This document shows positions 1-10,972 of a stretch of DNA of 32,503 nucleotides, in pieces. The DNA is from Gnetum montanum (lineage: Eukaryota; Streptophyta; Gnetopsida; Gnetales; Gnetaceae). The position numbers and the translations under genes are program-made. The notes under the pieces are model-generated. The model was given only the letters and a program-made list of their open reading frames with translations. It searched no databases and was not told where the DNA came from. The stretch lies in contig MNCI01014188.1 in NCBI GenBank assembly GCA_015680685.1, positions 8,623 to 41,125 on the forward strand, in the 5' to 3' direction. Each line of letters begins with the position of its first letter. The first letter of the stretch is position 1.

Positions 1-789
1 AAAGTTGGCTGAATCTCTTTAAGATAAGTCATTTGTAGCTTACACACAACGCAATCATTTCATATTTCATAACTGCACACTGCAACAACACACACACATA
101 CTCACATTAACTACTGAGTCTATTTGGAGGTATCTGGGCCTTGGTGTTACTAGAGACCAACAAGCACCTAAATCTTGTTCGAGGACACTCGTTGGCAGTC
201 GTGTCCCAAACGGTCGCCAACAGATTACACTATTGGTTATAGGATTATCTATAATTACATTGTGGGTAAGGCATCTTTTAGGCATTTTCTTTTCTACGAA
301 CTTAGGATTCAAAGCAAAAGCCTCAATCTCTTATAGATGTCACATAACTAGTCAATAGCCCTTTGGATGTTCATATTGGCAAATGTTACATCCATCATCC
401 TCTTTTGTGCTTGAGTCTGTAACCCCTTCTACTACAACTATTTTCCTTTTGTGCTGACAAGTGTTCTTACCTATTTCTTTGTTCTTTTTATTCTTCTTGT
501 TTTTCTCACTTAATCCTTTTTGTTTCACATTTCCTATATGATTTTCAAGTTGGTTGTAAGTTTTACATTCATCAACTCTCACATGTTATCTACCCTTGCT
601 TTAATCTCAACAATAGACTTTTTTATTGGTAATGTTTTGTGTGAAATCAACTCATCAAGGGCTACCTCATTTTCCTAATCATAAATATAGACCTCTTTTA
701 CATGAAGAGTTTGATCCAAGTTATATTCCTCTATGCTCTACCTTTTGCAGAGCTCTCCTTCATGTTTTGCCACATGTTCAACTAGCCTT
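1..789. other. AT-rich stretch without a recognisable gene
   Basis: No coding region can be supported here. Because a gypsy gag remnant reads leftward on the minus strand into this stretch, it is probably the continuation of the same element's decayed interior. Minus-strand translations carry many stops and show no motif I recognise. The plus-strand open frame near 626-877 looks like the antisense of this decayed interior. Confidence 0.4.
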
Positions 790-1849
790 TGTATTTGATG
801 GGCTTTCAATTTTGAGAATCATCCTAGGGTATAGATCCCAAGGATCTCCCTCGTTTAATTATGAAGCTCATCTATGATGTAGAGAAGATTCTCTTTTTGA
901 GAAAAACCATGGCTTAGACATCTATGTAGTAGAGAATAGTATTTGTCCAAGGCTACATCCAAGGATTCATGATTTTCTTGCATCCATCCTTGGATTTTTT
1001 TTCTTTAATTGGACACTCTTTCATAGGTTTGGTATTTTTTGTTGAAGAGCTCAAGCATTGTGGACCACTAGTGGATTGAATCTAGTTTCAATGATCTATA
1101 CCAACTTTCAGCTTCTTCTATTATTGTCCTAGAAATGATCTTAAGCTTTTGCCACCTACTTTTGATATTTTGCAAGGCATGGGCATCATGGAAGGCTTGT
1201 AAATGATGTTGTGGATTAGAATTATTGCCTTCATTAAATTTAGGAATGTTATTCATATTAAGCTATTTGATGTAGCTTTTCCTTTGATGCATATGAGGTA
1301 TTTGAATTGCCTTCCTTATTTGTATCATTCTCTTAGTAGCCAATAAGGGTTCATCTTCATCAAACATGTCATAGTGATAATATCTATTTCTATTTGTTTG
1401 ATAGTGATGATATTGTCTATGCTCACTTTGATGTCTTTCATCTTTCCTTTATGTTCTATTTCTATCTTCATCTTGATCCCTTAGTATATCTATATCTCTA
1501 TACTTATGCTCATCTTCAACAAAACTAGATGTTGAAGAGGAAGAGGTGGTAAATTAGGATAATCACCATGGCTTATATATCTCCCACTATGATTCCTTGA
1601 TTTATCTCTTCTAGGTTTGGAGGAGGTCCTTGGCCTTGAGACCCTCCTTGCTATAGGACTTACTCCATCTCCTCTAAGATTGTCTGCATCAGCTAAATGT
1701 AGTCTTTGAATCTAGTAAAGGTCTAAATGAGAATATGAGACCCTTGTGTTTAGTAATTCACTTCAATTCTCTTCAATATAGATCCTACCATTTTTTCTAC
1801 TAGTGTTCTCATCATGTGATGTATTATCAGCCCTATGTAAAGAAGACAT
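790..1849 (-). pseudogene. Ty3/gypsy gag remnant (element I)
   Basis: This is the 5' part of a retrotransposon gag gene, whose product would package element RNA. A start codon at 1849 lies about 120 bp inside a primer-binding-like site, as expected for gag. The N-terminal part is basic and Arg/Ser-rich. At 1256-1068 the sequence IPKFNEGNNSNPQHHLQAFHD is followed by EEAESWYRSL, the usual pattern of the Retrotrans_gag domain. Just past an in-frame stop, about 1065-1020, come residues like ELFNKKYQTYERVSN, which fit the next part of that domain. Several in-frame stops break the frame. Family assignment rests on motif recognition; the lineage within Ty3/gypsy is not determined. Confidence 0.6.
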
Positions 1850-1971
1850 GTTATTAATTAATAATGTGTGTAACTTAAAATATTAATTTTTCTTAAAAGA
1901 TAAGTTGTTAATGCTTTTACATCAATCGTTTGTAATATAACTAGTATAACTAATCTAGATCACTAGCACTA

Positions 1972-1989
1972 TCCTCGACAACAATGCCA
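1972..1989 (-). other. Primer-binding-like site of gypsy element I
   Basis: Read on the minus strand this begins TGGCATTGTTGTCGAGGA, a diverged form of the TGGCGCCGTTGCCGGGGA type used by many plant gypsy elements. It lies directly beside the inferred LTR edge at 1991 and upstream of the gag start at 1849. Confidence 0.5.
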
Positions 1990-2732
1990 ATGATAAGTAG
2001 CAGGTATCCCCTATGCCCAACCATACGAATCACAAGCATTCACATGCAATCTAGTTGAATTCTATGGATGGAACTAGTATGACATCTAGATTCTTAAGCA
2101 TTGATCATAGGTCATTGTTTTCCCACTTGGACTAGTGGTAGCTTTATCACATATGATTTAGTACAAAGTGAGGCATATGATTATTGATGTTGTGCAGCCC
2201 TTAAACTAACTAAATAGTCATGTATAAATTAATTAGTTATACTAATTAATAACAATAAGATAAATCCTAAACTAACCTAAGGACGATGAGTATCTATTCC
2301 TAGGTTCTTGTACATGTCCTAAACTCACATATCCACTGTTGGGATTACCAAGTGTTACGCTACTGAGTGAACCAAGCAATAGCACTATTATGATTACCAA
2401 GCGAATATGTGCTTATGCTTGAAACTGGTCATGCTCATTCCACTAACTAGTTAATGTGCATAGAAATGTAAATGTTAACTAAGTACATAAAAAATAAATT
2501 ATATTGAAAGCAAATCTGTTCTAAGTGTTTCATGAATAGGAATCAATCTTTATCTTATTTCCATTCATGAAATGTGTCCAAGTACAATGTCACTCAAATA
2601 ACATGTCTTATAACTAACTCAAATCCACACTGTGGGCACTCACTAACTGTTCTCTAGGATTAAAGAATAAAATTGCAAGAGTTTGGCTACACTATTGATC
2701 AAATGGTAACAAATACATAGCAGGTGCTCACA

Positions 2733-2740
2733 TATTTATA
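2733..2740 (-). promoter_or_regulatory. TATA box of LTR I
   Basis: TATAAATA on the minus strand, at the position expected for an LTR promoter driving gag on that strand. Inference from position and sequence only. Confidence 0.4.
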
Positions 2741-2756
2741 GGCAAATATAAGCATT

Positions 2757-3017
2757 TCATTGATGGGGATGCATTAATGCATTTAGCTACATTAACAAGG
2801 ATGCGTTAATGCATTTAGCTACATTGACGGGGTTTTGTCGATGAGGATATGTCAATGGGAATGCATTGATGAGGTTGCATCAATGGATCTAAGATGTGTT
2901 GTTCATTAATGCATCAACACATCCTCATCCACACATATGCATTGATGCATCTAAGATGCATTGACAAGGATATGTCAATGAGGGTTTGTTGATAGGGATG
3001 GATTGACGAAGTTGCCT
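2757..3017. repeat. Degenerate GCATTRATGCAT-type repeat cluster in LTR U3
   Basis: Variants of GGATGCATTAATGCAT, GATGAGGATATGTCAATG and ATGCATTGATGCATC recur roughly every 20-50 bp, in both orientations because GCATTAATGC is palindromic. The cluster lies upstream of the TATA box on the minus strand, where LTR enhancers usually sit. Function is unknown. Confidence 0.5.
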
Positions 3018-3098
3018 GACATATTAGGTCTCATCATGTGCACTTGATGAAAAACTCCATGTGCCTAAATCCATTCAATTTGTGATACATGCCTATCA

Positions 3099-3785
3099 TA
3101 GCTCTAACAAAATTAGTCCACACATGCATTATAAAATAATATACCCAACCATAATAAGGAAAAATAAAAAATTAGGAATATTAAATTATAATTTATAAAG
3201 CTAGAAGAAAAAGCACACTAGAAGGTTACAAATAAGTAGAACAATTAGGTCACATATCACATATCCAAGGTTCAAGTCACAAGACATACTAACAAAAAAT
3301 GAAGTATCTAGAATAAGGGTGCTATACCTTATCCAAATATACATATTTTATGAGGTTAGGGTTGGCCATGTGATTAGAAATACATTAAACCCATGTCTCA
3401 AGATGCATCATTTACCAATGGATTAAAGAGAACATGTGTGTAATCCTTTAATTATTTAATTAATTAATAAATTCTAACGTGTTTTATGTTATGTCTTCTT
3501 TTTTGTTTATATGAGTGGTTGTAATGACACTTTCTTGGAGAACACTACTAAATAGTAGCCAAGCATTTTAGGGGATACTCAAGATGAACTATGCCTCATT
3601 GATCATAGCACCTATGAGCATACATAAGTAAACAATACTTGTTAGTCTAATGGTTAGAAATGTAGTGAGTACAATTAGATGTTAGCAGTGGAATAACGTC
3701 CTTTTGATCTAGTTGTAGTAAAACTCTAACTTCTTTGGATTCAATGGTAACCATCACAAGTTAATCATAAGTGATAAAAAAGTTA
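3099..3785. other. AT-rich spacer, nothing recognised
   Basis: No open frame with family motifs on either strand. It probably belongs to the 3' part or flank of gypsy element II, whose integrase remnant lies to the right. Confidence 0.3.
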
Positions 3786-4130
3786 TGATTTGTAATTCCA
3801 TGAGTCATGGTGGCTAACCATGAGTCATGGGTAGGTCATGCTATTATAACTTGAGCTCATCATAGGTTTTAGTCTATTAGAAATAGAGAAAAATAAACTT
3901 TGTGCATATCATGGGGTAGTCACAAGTTGTGGTTAGGTCATGGTAAATGTTCTCACTTCCCTAGTAGCTCTTGTGCTTGAAAATCGAACGCACAAATAGA
4001 TCATGAGTTGTGAAACTATAAAAATCTTAGACCCACAAGTTGTGGTCTCTAACCATGGGTTGTAATGAGGTCATGGTTGCTCATCATGAGTCTTGGTTAC
4101 TTAAAAATGTTTTTACTTTTACAAGTAGTG
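3786..4130. repeat. Degenerate repeat with CATGAGTYRTGGT motifs
   Basis: At least three imperfect copies share the pattern CCATGAGTCATGGT, a few bases, CTAACCATG, then GGTCATG; the variants include CACAAGTTGTGGT. Copies start near 3795, 3910 and 4030. Many are themselves imperfect inverted repeats. No coding content. It may be an internal LTR repeat of gypsy element II. Confidence 0.35.
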
Positions 4131-4383
4131 GTGAAGTCATGTTTCTGTAGAAAATAGAGAACACTAAAAGAAAAATTTAGAAACAATATAAGAAAATATG
4201 AGGCTCTAAACTTGACAATAAATGTTGGAAACATGCTACATGGCCTCTAAACATGGTGAGGAAAGCTTGAATGAGGAGATAAACATCAAATGATCTTTAG
4301 ATACAAGATATGTTTATAAAATGTACAAAATCTTCACTTAATTTACTTCCCATCTTATTATTTTCAATTTTTAAATAAAAGCA

Positions 4384-4397
4384 TCCCCTCCAAAACT
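4384..4397 (-). other. Possible polypurine tract of gypsy element II
   Basis: On the minus strand this reads GTTTTGGAGGGGA followed by TGC. It lies about 250 bp downstream of the integrase remnant, as a PPT next to a 3' LTR would. No matching LTR pair was identified, so this is tentative. Confidence 0.25.
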
Positions 4398-4639
4398 ACA
4401 TTTTAGGGATGAAATTCAAAAGATTTCTCCCAGCTTGGGCAATGTTAGATGAGATGATTTTAATGTTGTGAAGTTGACAAAAGAACTTAATTTTTTGAAT
4501 ATTGAACAAGATCAACTTATTTAGTATGTTAGGTTTATAGATTTATAGGTTGTTTGATTAATAAATTGAATAAATAATGTAAGATCCTTCCTAAAGTCAT
4601 TGGAATTTGATGCATTAGGGCACATGATTGTAATTATAA

Positions 4640-5590
4640 TATAGAACCTTAAACCTAGGTATCAATTTCAAGAACCTAATTTTACTATTATGAATTTGTT
4701 TAGAGTAAGCCTTGTAAACTTCATTATGCATCAACACTACCATTTTATTTTTATCTAGAAAGTTAACATTCATCAATCTATATTTTTGGGTTAGAATTAC
4801 GTTAAAATTAATGTTAGAGTAGTTGTTAAGGTACAAATCTTAGCTTGAATTGAGAATTTTTATAGTTTACTGTACATGAGCTTATAGGAAGAGTGTTCTA
4901 TAGGATGTTTCCAAGTTGAGTTAGATGCTCCAAGGGTATTGTTAAGTTTTAAGTTTTCAATCCCTCATATATTTACTAATTTTTTTGATTAGTATAAATT
5001 TAATCTTCTTATTTATTACTTCAACTTAATCATTTTCTGTGAGGTGAGGTATTGTATGATTAGTTTATGCTCTACCCTTACATGTTGCATAAGTTTTTTG
5101 AATGTATCACCCTTGAAATACGTCTTATTATTTGAAATTAGAGACTTGGACACAATAAACGTATTAACTATATGTTGCTTAAATAATTTAGTAGCTATAG
5201 TTTTTGTACAATCACTTATGATAGAAGCTTCTGCCCATTTTACATAGAAATCAACTGTAATAATTATAGAGGCATTTCCATTAGACATCAATGAGGTGGG
5301 GCTCATGACATTAAGTCCCTAGATGTTAAAGACCTTTAGTGGTTGAATTCACTCTTGTGGTTCCTCAAAGCATGCTAATATTCCATCATCAGGTTAATAA
5401 CATTGGCATAACTAGGAGAGTCGATGTGTGTTACAGAATGGAGTAGGATAGAAATAACTAGCTATGAAAATTTTGATCATTTTTTTCTTCCTACAAGGTG
5501 GCCTTTACATGGGTAATCATGAGCATATTGGAGAACTTTTAGTTGGTTCTATTCAAGAACACAATAACATACAAAGTCATTAGGACAAAT
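4640..5590 (-). pseudogene. Ty3/gypsy integrase remnant (element II)
   Basis: This is a decayed retroviral-type integrase, the enzyme that inserts element DNA into the genome. On the minus strand, zinc-finger-like residues appear near 5560-5400, then the catalytic-core pattern at 5306-5016: VDFYVKWAEASI, then KSLISNNKTYFKGDTFKKLM and RVEH. The second catalytic Asp, normally in SDNG, reads as Asn. A C-terminal portion at 4836-4640 keeps NVNFLDKNKM and HNEVYKAYSK, as in the region after the gypsy core. Stops and indels separate the parts. The assignment is firm at superfamily level. Confidence 0.7.
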
Positions 5591-5703
5591 TTTGTATAGA
5601 TTGTCATTAATCTTCATATAACACTTGGCTTAATATTAGAATTATCCTATTTTTCTTTATCATTGTTAATAAGGGACATTTTGTTAAGTGAGGCAGGTAA
5701 GAA

Positions 5704-6890
5704 AATTAGTCATAGAGCAAAGTAGTAGACTTGAATCAATAGTGTTAGGAAATCAATTTGGATTTATGCCAGAAAGATTTACTATACATGTTATTTTCTT
5801 GACATGACAAGTAATGGAGAAACTTAAACAACATAGAAAAAATCTACATATGATCTTCATTGACATAAAAAAGCATACGGAAGTTTTCCTAGAGATATTA
5901 TTTAGTGGGCCTTGTTGAGGAAAAGCATCCTTGATAAATATATTAAAAATAATTCAAGACATGTATGAAGGAGCTACCACTAAAATTAGAACAACTAATG
6001 AAATAACATTTGATTTTTCAATCATAGTAGGTCTACATTAAGTGTTTGCACTTATCCTGTACTTATTTTCCATTATTATAGATGAATTGATAAAGGAAAT
6101 ATAAGATGATATTTGTAGATGATATTGTATTGGTGGATACAACTTGAGAAAATATTATTACTAAAATGAAGAAGTGGAGACATGCTTTAGTATCAAAAGG
6201 CTTAAAAACTAGTATAAGTAAGATAAAATATATGGAATGAAATTTTAATAACAGCATAATAGTGATGAAATAGAGGGAATAATTCAAGGTCAAAAAATGC
6301 ACCATTGTAAATATTTCTACTATCTAGAATCAATCCTCAAATACAATGGTAAAATTAATAAAGAGACAACAAATATAATTAAGGTAGAATGGTCAAAATG
6401 CAAATAGGCTAGTGGTGTTCTACGTGATAAAAGAATATCAATAAAACTAAAGGAGAAATTTTACAAAACAATAATTAGTCTTGCTATCTTATATAGTGCT
6501 AAATGCTATGTAGTACAAGAGGGACACAAACAACAAACATGTATGGATGTTGAATATTACTAAAAGAGATAGACTACATAATATAGAAATTAAAGGAAGA
6601 CTTGGAATGACTTCTATTTAAATAAGCTACAAAAATGGGAGCTTAGATGGTTTGGACATGTGTAAAGAAGATCAAATAATGAGTCTATAAACAAAGGTTG
6701 CTATGTCACTATTCTAGGAAAGCCACCAAAAGGAAGACCAAAGAAGACATGGCAGAAATAATTTAAGATGATTTGAAGAAAGTATAAATTAAAAAATATT
6801 TAGCTCTTCATAAGGATAAATGGAAAAAAACAACTTATGTAGCGAACCCCATTTCGTCAAGACAAGGCTAGAATGATGATGGTGGTAATG
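5704..6890 (+). pseudogene. RTE-type LINE reverse transcriptase remnant
   Basis: This is the 3' part of a non-LTR retrotransposon ORF. Near 5757 it reads NQFGFMPERFT, followed by LHMIFIDIKKAYGSFPRDII (RT motif with catalytic Asp), KYIK and MYEGATTKIRTTN patterns, and FVDDIVLVDTT near 6112 (the F/YxDD box). The end carries LRWFGHV near 6645 and GRPKKTW near 6733, typical of plant RTE elements, then WKKTTYVANPIS and an ATGATGATGG-rich tail near 6870. Many stops and frameshifts break it. It lies between the RNase H and integrase remnants of a minus-strand gypsy element, which suggests it inserted there. Confidence 0.75.
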
Positions 6891-7079
6891 ATCTAGGTGA
6901 GAAAATTAGTAAATCACAGAGTGGTTTCTAAAGAAGAAATTAATGGTGTTTTAGCAAAAAATATTTGATTTAAAAATTAATTAGAAAGAGGCTCTTCATC
7001 AATCTCATGATTCCATTAGAGTTGGAATAAATGGTTAGCAATAACATTCTTCAATGTTTTTTATCTATTATTATAATGT

Positions 7080-8070
7080 TAGACTGTTGCAAGATGACTA
7101 TGCACCAAGGACTTAGGGAGTTAACTTTTGGATTATTTATTAGAAGTAAAATTATGCTTTGTTTGTATGCATAAAACTATGATATCTAAGCCCAAAGTGC
7201 TTAAACTTCTCAAGTGCTCACACCACCACCACTAGCTTCTTTGTTGTGATGATATAATTTAGTTTTACATTTGTGATACTATGGTTATTGTAGTAGATGT
7301 AATATAAATATTTTGGGTCATTCATCTATGTTACAACTACTCATAGTGCATAGTTTGATGCATTTATTATGATGTAGAAAACTTCTAGGATAAAAGTATT
7401 CACAAGCTTCTACTATAATAGCTCAAATGCTTATTCACATTCATTTGTTCAATTAAAGAAGCATCATTCATTGTCAATTATATAAATGACTTAACAATCT
7501 TAGATAAGTTTTTAATGAATAAATCTCTAATAAAAACCTGTATAACCAGGGAATGACCTTACATGTTTGAGAGTGAGATCTCTATGCGATTCCTTAGATT
7601 ATCTTGATTTTCTTAAGGTTCACCTTAATTCCCCTTTTAGAAATTTCATGCTTCAAAATAATATTTTCTTAAATAATTAGATGAATTTTTTGCTATTTTA
7701 GATCCAAATTAGTTTTAATGTAATGTTTAAGAATCTATTCAAGCCTGTCTAATATCTACTTGAACTTTGATCCTTAGGTAGAGAAGTCATTCATGAAGAT
7801 CTTTATTCCATTGACAATTTATTTTTGGAAAATGCTTAAGACTAGGCAATAGAAAATGGAAGGAGCATTAAAAGATCAAAGGACATCTTTTTATATGTAA
7901 AGGTTTTTTCAAAAAGTTATGAAAGTTATCTTGAACTAGTTTTCAGGCTATTTGAATTTGATTGTAGCCACTATAGTCATCTAGAAAACTATAATATTTG
8001 TGTTTTACAATGATGTTTAGTACTTGGTCTATAAATAAAAGTGAAGAAATAATCTTAAAAGTGACAATAT
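7080..8070 (-). pseudogene. Ty3/gypsy reverse transcriptase and RNase H remnant (element II)
   Basis: Minus-strand reading gives YSFLDDYSGYNQIQIA near 7960, the RT A motif. Next come VNGIKIFMNDFS near 7800 (catalytic YxDD box degraded to FMND), then HEISKRGIKVNLKKIKII near 7620 and a RSFPGYTGFY-like segment near 7560. Weaker RNase H-like residues follow to about 7080, for example LNYIITTKKLVVV and ALEKFKHFGL. The reading frame changes several times and stops are frequent. It pairs logically with the integrase remnant at 5590-4640 as one element, split by the LINE between them. Confidence 0.65.
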
Positions 8071-8370
8071 CCAACAACATGATGTTAATGTAAATCCTCT
8101 ATTAAAGTTTATGAATGTAAATTTAGAATAAAAAATATCTTGATGAGCATATGTAATTTTGATTTGCTAAAGTACTTATGAATTCTCATGCTCTTTGTTC
8201 ATTTTAGCATTTTTAGTGGTTGAAGGACTACCTAATCTATGAGAGGTAGCCATTTTAACAATTAATCATGTGTCTTAGTTAATATAATAATATAATATAA
8301 TTTTTAAAATGGATCTTTAAAATCCTACAATGACTATGTATAAGGTTAACTAGCACTAAACTAATAAAAC

Positions 8371-8391
8371 TATCCCTTGCAACGACACTAA
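8371..8391 (-). other. Primer-binding-like site and LTR edge of gypsy element II
   Basis: On the minus strand this reads roughly TAGTGTCGTTGCAAGGGATA, a diverged TGGCGCCGTTGCCGGGGA type. TGATAAG follows at 8400 on the plus strand, the same start as LTR I. RT motifs begin only about 400 bp away, so gag and protease appear to be deleted. Confidence 0.4.
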
Positions 8392-8399
8392 ATAATAAG

Positions 8400-9282
8400 T
8401 GATAAGTATGCCTAACATTATTTGCTATTGTTCTGAAAGTCTATAGTCCTTTAGAAAAACTATGGAATAGACTTGTGTAATCAAGGCATACGATTTTCAA
8501 TTAACTTGCTCTCAACTACTAGTATTTTCTCTATGATTTTCTTCTTGGTTTTAAGAATTCTCTAGAGATGCAACATCAATGTCCTGAATGTTGATATCTT
8601 CATACCTTCCTTTTCAAGTTAGAAGAAGAATCATTTTCTTCAAAATTAAATAGGATGGAAAATCATATAATATTATTTTCCATATTAAAATTTGACTTTC
8701 ACAAGGTAATAATAAAAGTACTACAACATAAATTTTCTATGAATTAAAGTTTAAAATTAAGAAACATAAGAAATTTGAGAAAATAATATAATTGGAGCCT
8801 ACATTATTGTGAACGATGTAAATCCAATTTACATTGAAATTTATAACAAATTTTTTATCCATGGCCTGATTCTGCTATCCCATCCCCTTTTTCGATCTAT
8901 GAACATGTCTCTCAAAGCCCCATTCGGCATGTGCCTAATTTTATATTAAAAATAAGGATAAGATAACGTTTTGAATTCAAGACCCCTTTAAAAGGGGTGG
9001 ATAAAATAATTTTATTTTTTAGAATTTAAAGAACACCCTGGGTGGTCGGACAGATATTTTGATTTAAATATACATTCTGGGATAACATATATAATCAGGT
9101 TTATAACCATACTTTCATTCAACAAACGCATGTTTTAAGCTATAACTAAAGGCCAATTCCGTTTGAAGGTTCACTTTAAAAAAGGCCTAGCCAAAAGAAG
9201 AAATGAAGAAGAAGATTGATAGTGAAATTCCAGAGTGCAATCCAAAATCTCGCAAGCTGTGCATTGAAATCTTTCAGAATTA
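8400..9282. other. AT-rich region, probable LTR II and phosphatase pseudogene leader
   Basis: No gene is recognisable. The left part probably holds the LTR of gypsy element II, starting TGATAAGTATGCC at 8400; its other end was not found. The last 150 bp before 9283 read like an untranslated leader of the phosphatase pseudogene and contain a short upstream open frame starting at 9203. Confidence 0.3.
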
Positions 9283-10220
9283 ATGGATACAAACCTGTTA
9301 CAGCTTGAAGAAGGATCAGACATCACAAAAACAAACATCAGATAAGAAGAACTAATAGCTCTCTGCTCAGAATCTCAGTTGGTACTCCTGAGCCAGCCTA
9401 ATTTGCTGGAGCTGAAAGCATCCAGTGGAGATATCCATGGCCAATTCTTTGATCTTAGAACCATTTTTGTTATCCACAATTACTGGCACAGTGAAATGTT
9501 TCTGTTCTCAAGAGACTACATAGACAGAGGCAGCCACAGCATAGAAACCATGAGCCTTCTTCAAATCGGATACCCTCAAAACATTTTTCTGCTCCAGGGA
9601 AATTACAAAGGCAGGAACATGAACAAGCTTTATGGATTCCATGCTGAATGCAAGAACATGTATCTGGATAATCTTTGGATTGCATTCAATCTCTGCTTTG
9701 ACTGCATGCATGCCTGTGGCTGCTTTGGTGGAAAACAGGATTTTCTGTGCTCATGGTGGGATTTCTTTCACCGAGCCTTGAAAGCCTGGATCAGATTTGA
9801 ACCATTTGCAGACCCTGGAAAGTTCCTTTGGATGGATTGATCTGCGATCTTTTGTTAGCTGGTCTTAGTGGTTTCTTGGGAGAATGGATTGAGAGTAAGA
9901 AGAGACGCTGTTCTTACTGTTTCGGAAAAACTGTGTTGAAGAAGTTCATGGAGAAATTCAATCTGGACAAGGTTTGCAGGGGTCATGAGTGTGTTAGACG
10001 TGATGTTTTACCGTTTCTTTGAGGGAAAGGAACGTCCTGTCGCGATGTTTGGTGCTCCCAATTACAAAATGCAGAACATGCTAATTAGGCTGCTGTTTTC
10101 CACCTTGATTCTAACCTGTCATGTTCCGTACATGCCTTTGGGAATGAATATGGTTTCATTAGTCAAGATATTAAGATGGAAGTGGAGTGTTTAGAATTTG
10201 CTGCTGGAATCTCACAGTGA
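9283..10220 (+). pseudogene. Intronless PP1-like Ser/Thr phosphatase pseudogene
   Basis: This derives from a PPP-family (PP1/TOPP-like) serine/threonine phosphatase, a metalloenzyme that dephosphorylates proteins. The first frame starts at 9283 and has a TAA at 9343. GDIHGQ (9427-9444) is intact, and the next motif reads RDYIDRG (9511-9531) instead of GDxVDRG. The essential GNHE motif is GNYKG, with a CAC-to-TAC type change at 9604. HGG survives only in another frame (9752-9760). GLICDLL, then FGKTVLKKFMEKFNLDKVCRGHE, follow in a third frame. GAPNY near 10053 is in the first frame again, and the end, HLDSNLSCSVHAFGNEYG to a TGA at 10218, is shifted once more. There are at least four frame changes and no introns, so a processed copy is likely. 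No poly(A) tail is visible. Confidence 0.8.
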
Positions 10221-10767
10221 ATTATTATCGGTTCTTTTATTACGAAATATGGCTTGCGCGTTGCAGAGAGCTTGATTGGGTTGCCTTTCACCTTTTTTTT
10301 GTTTTGTGTGTTAATATTTTGAATGCTCATTTTCTTGAATATGGAATTCAAATATATACCATTTTACTTCATTGTAAATATTCATTCTCAATTTTAATTC
10401 CTAATCACCTGGTTATGAGGCAAATAAGGTTCAAGTGTTAGTAAGTTATTAGATGAAGCAATTTACCTCTTAGCTAAATATATTTTTGAGACTAACATTT
10501 ATGATAAGTAAATCTAGATTGTGTTTCCTTTGGCTAAGAATAGAAATTGGAACATAGACAAATATACTAAAAGAGGAGTACAACCTGTTCTTCTTGATTA
10601 CCCTAGTACTTATTTTTTAAAGACTATATATAATTTTATAATCCACGGTTTGTATAAGTTATTTGATTATTTTATTGATTCAGTGTTAGATTACGACAAG
10701 ATGTATGTAAATTCTAACCTATAGATTAAACTAGTTAAATTGACATGTTGGCAGCAACTAAGATAAA
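10221..10767. other. AT-rich spacer, nothing recognised
   Basis: The short open frames here have no family motifs. The first 150 bp may be the 3' UTR of the phosphatase pseudogene. Confidence 0.3.
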
Positions 10768-10832
10768 AGTTCCATAATTAAGCATGTTCATTTGGGAGTA
10801 GTACTAGGATGGGTGACCTCTCGTGAAGTCTT
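10768..10832 (+). ncRNA. 5S rRNA-derived fragment (3' half)
   Basis: The sequence matches the 3' half of plant 5S rRNA from memory of the conserved gene. A TTAAGC-type segment at 10778 is followed by AGTAGTACTAGGATGGGTGA (10797-10816) and CCTC...GAAGTC, which includes the box C internal promoter. The 5' half, with box A, is absent or unrecognisable, so this is not a functional gene. It joins directly to LINE coding sequence at about 10829. Confidence 0.65.
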
Positions 10833-10972
10833 GAATTTTAGTTATTGTCATTCATATGGTTTTCAAATGAATGTAGATAAAACCAAGTACTAGGATTGGT
10901 GACCTCTCAGGAAGTCTTGAATTTTATTTGTTGTCATTCATATGGTCTTTAAATGAATGTAGATAAAACCAA
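10801..10972 (+). repeat. 86-bp tandem duplication spanning the 5S/LINE junction
   Basis: Two copies, 10801-10886 and 10887-10972, each run from GTACTAGGAT of the 5S tail to the LINE segment ending ATGTAGATAAAACCAA. They differ at only a few positions. The second copy is closer to canonical 5S at CTCAGGAAGTC. Confidence 0.85.

Larger units (their letters stand above)
1991..3098 (-). repeat. LTR of gypsy element I (5' LTR on the minus strand)
   Basis: The edges are inferred from TGATA at 1991 and TATCA at 3098, which form a short terminal inverted repeat of the TG...CA type. The PBS-like site abuts the left edge, and gag reads away from it on the minus strand. A minus-strand TATA box lies at 2733-2740, leaving about 360 bp of U3 and 740 bp of R-U5. 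The partner LTR would lie left of the window, so the 3098 edge has not been confirmed by comparison. Confidence 0.5.

Noticed and set aside
626-877. Plus-strand open frame of 83 codons
   Set aside because: It is antisense to the probable continuation of the gypsy gag remnant and shows no family motif.
10768-10972. Cassandra-type TRIM retrotransposon (5S in its LTRs)
   Set aside because: There is no second LTR, PBS or PPT nearby, and the 5S tail joins LINE coding sequence instead.
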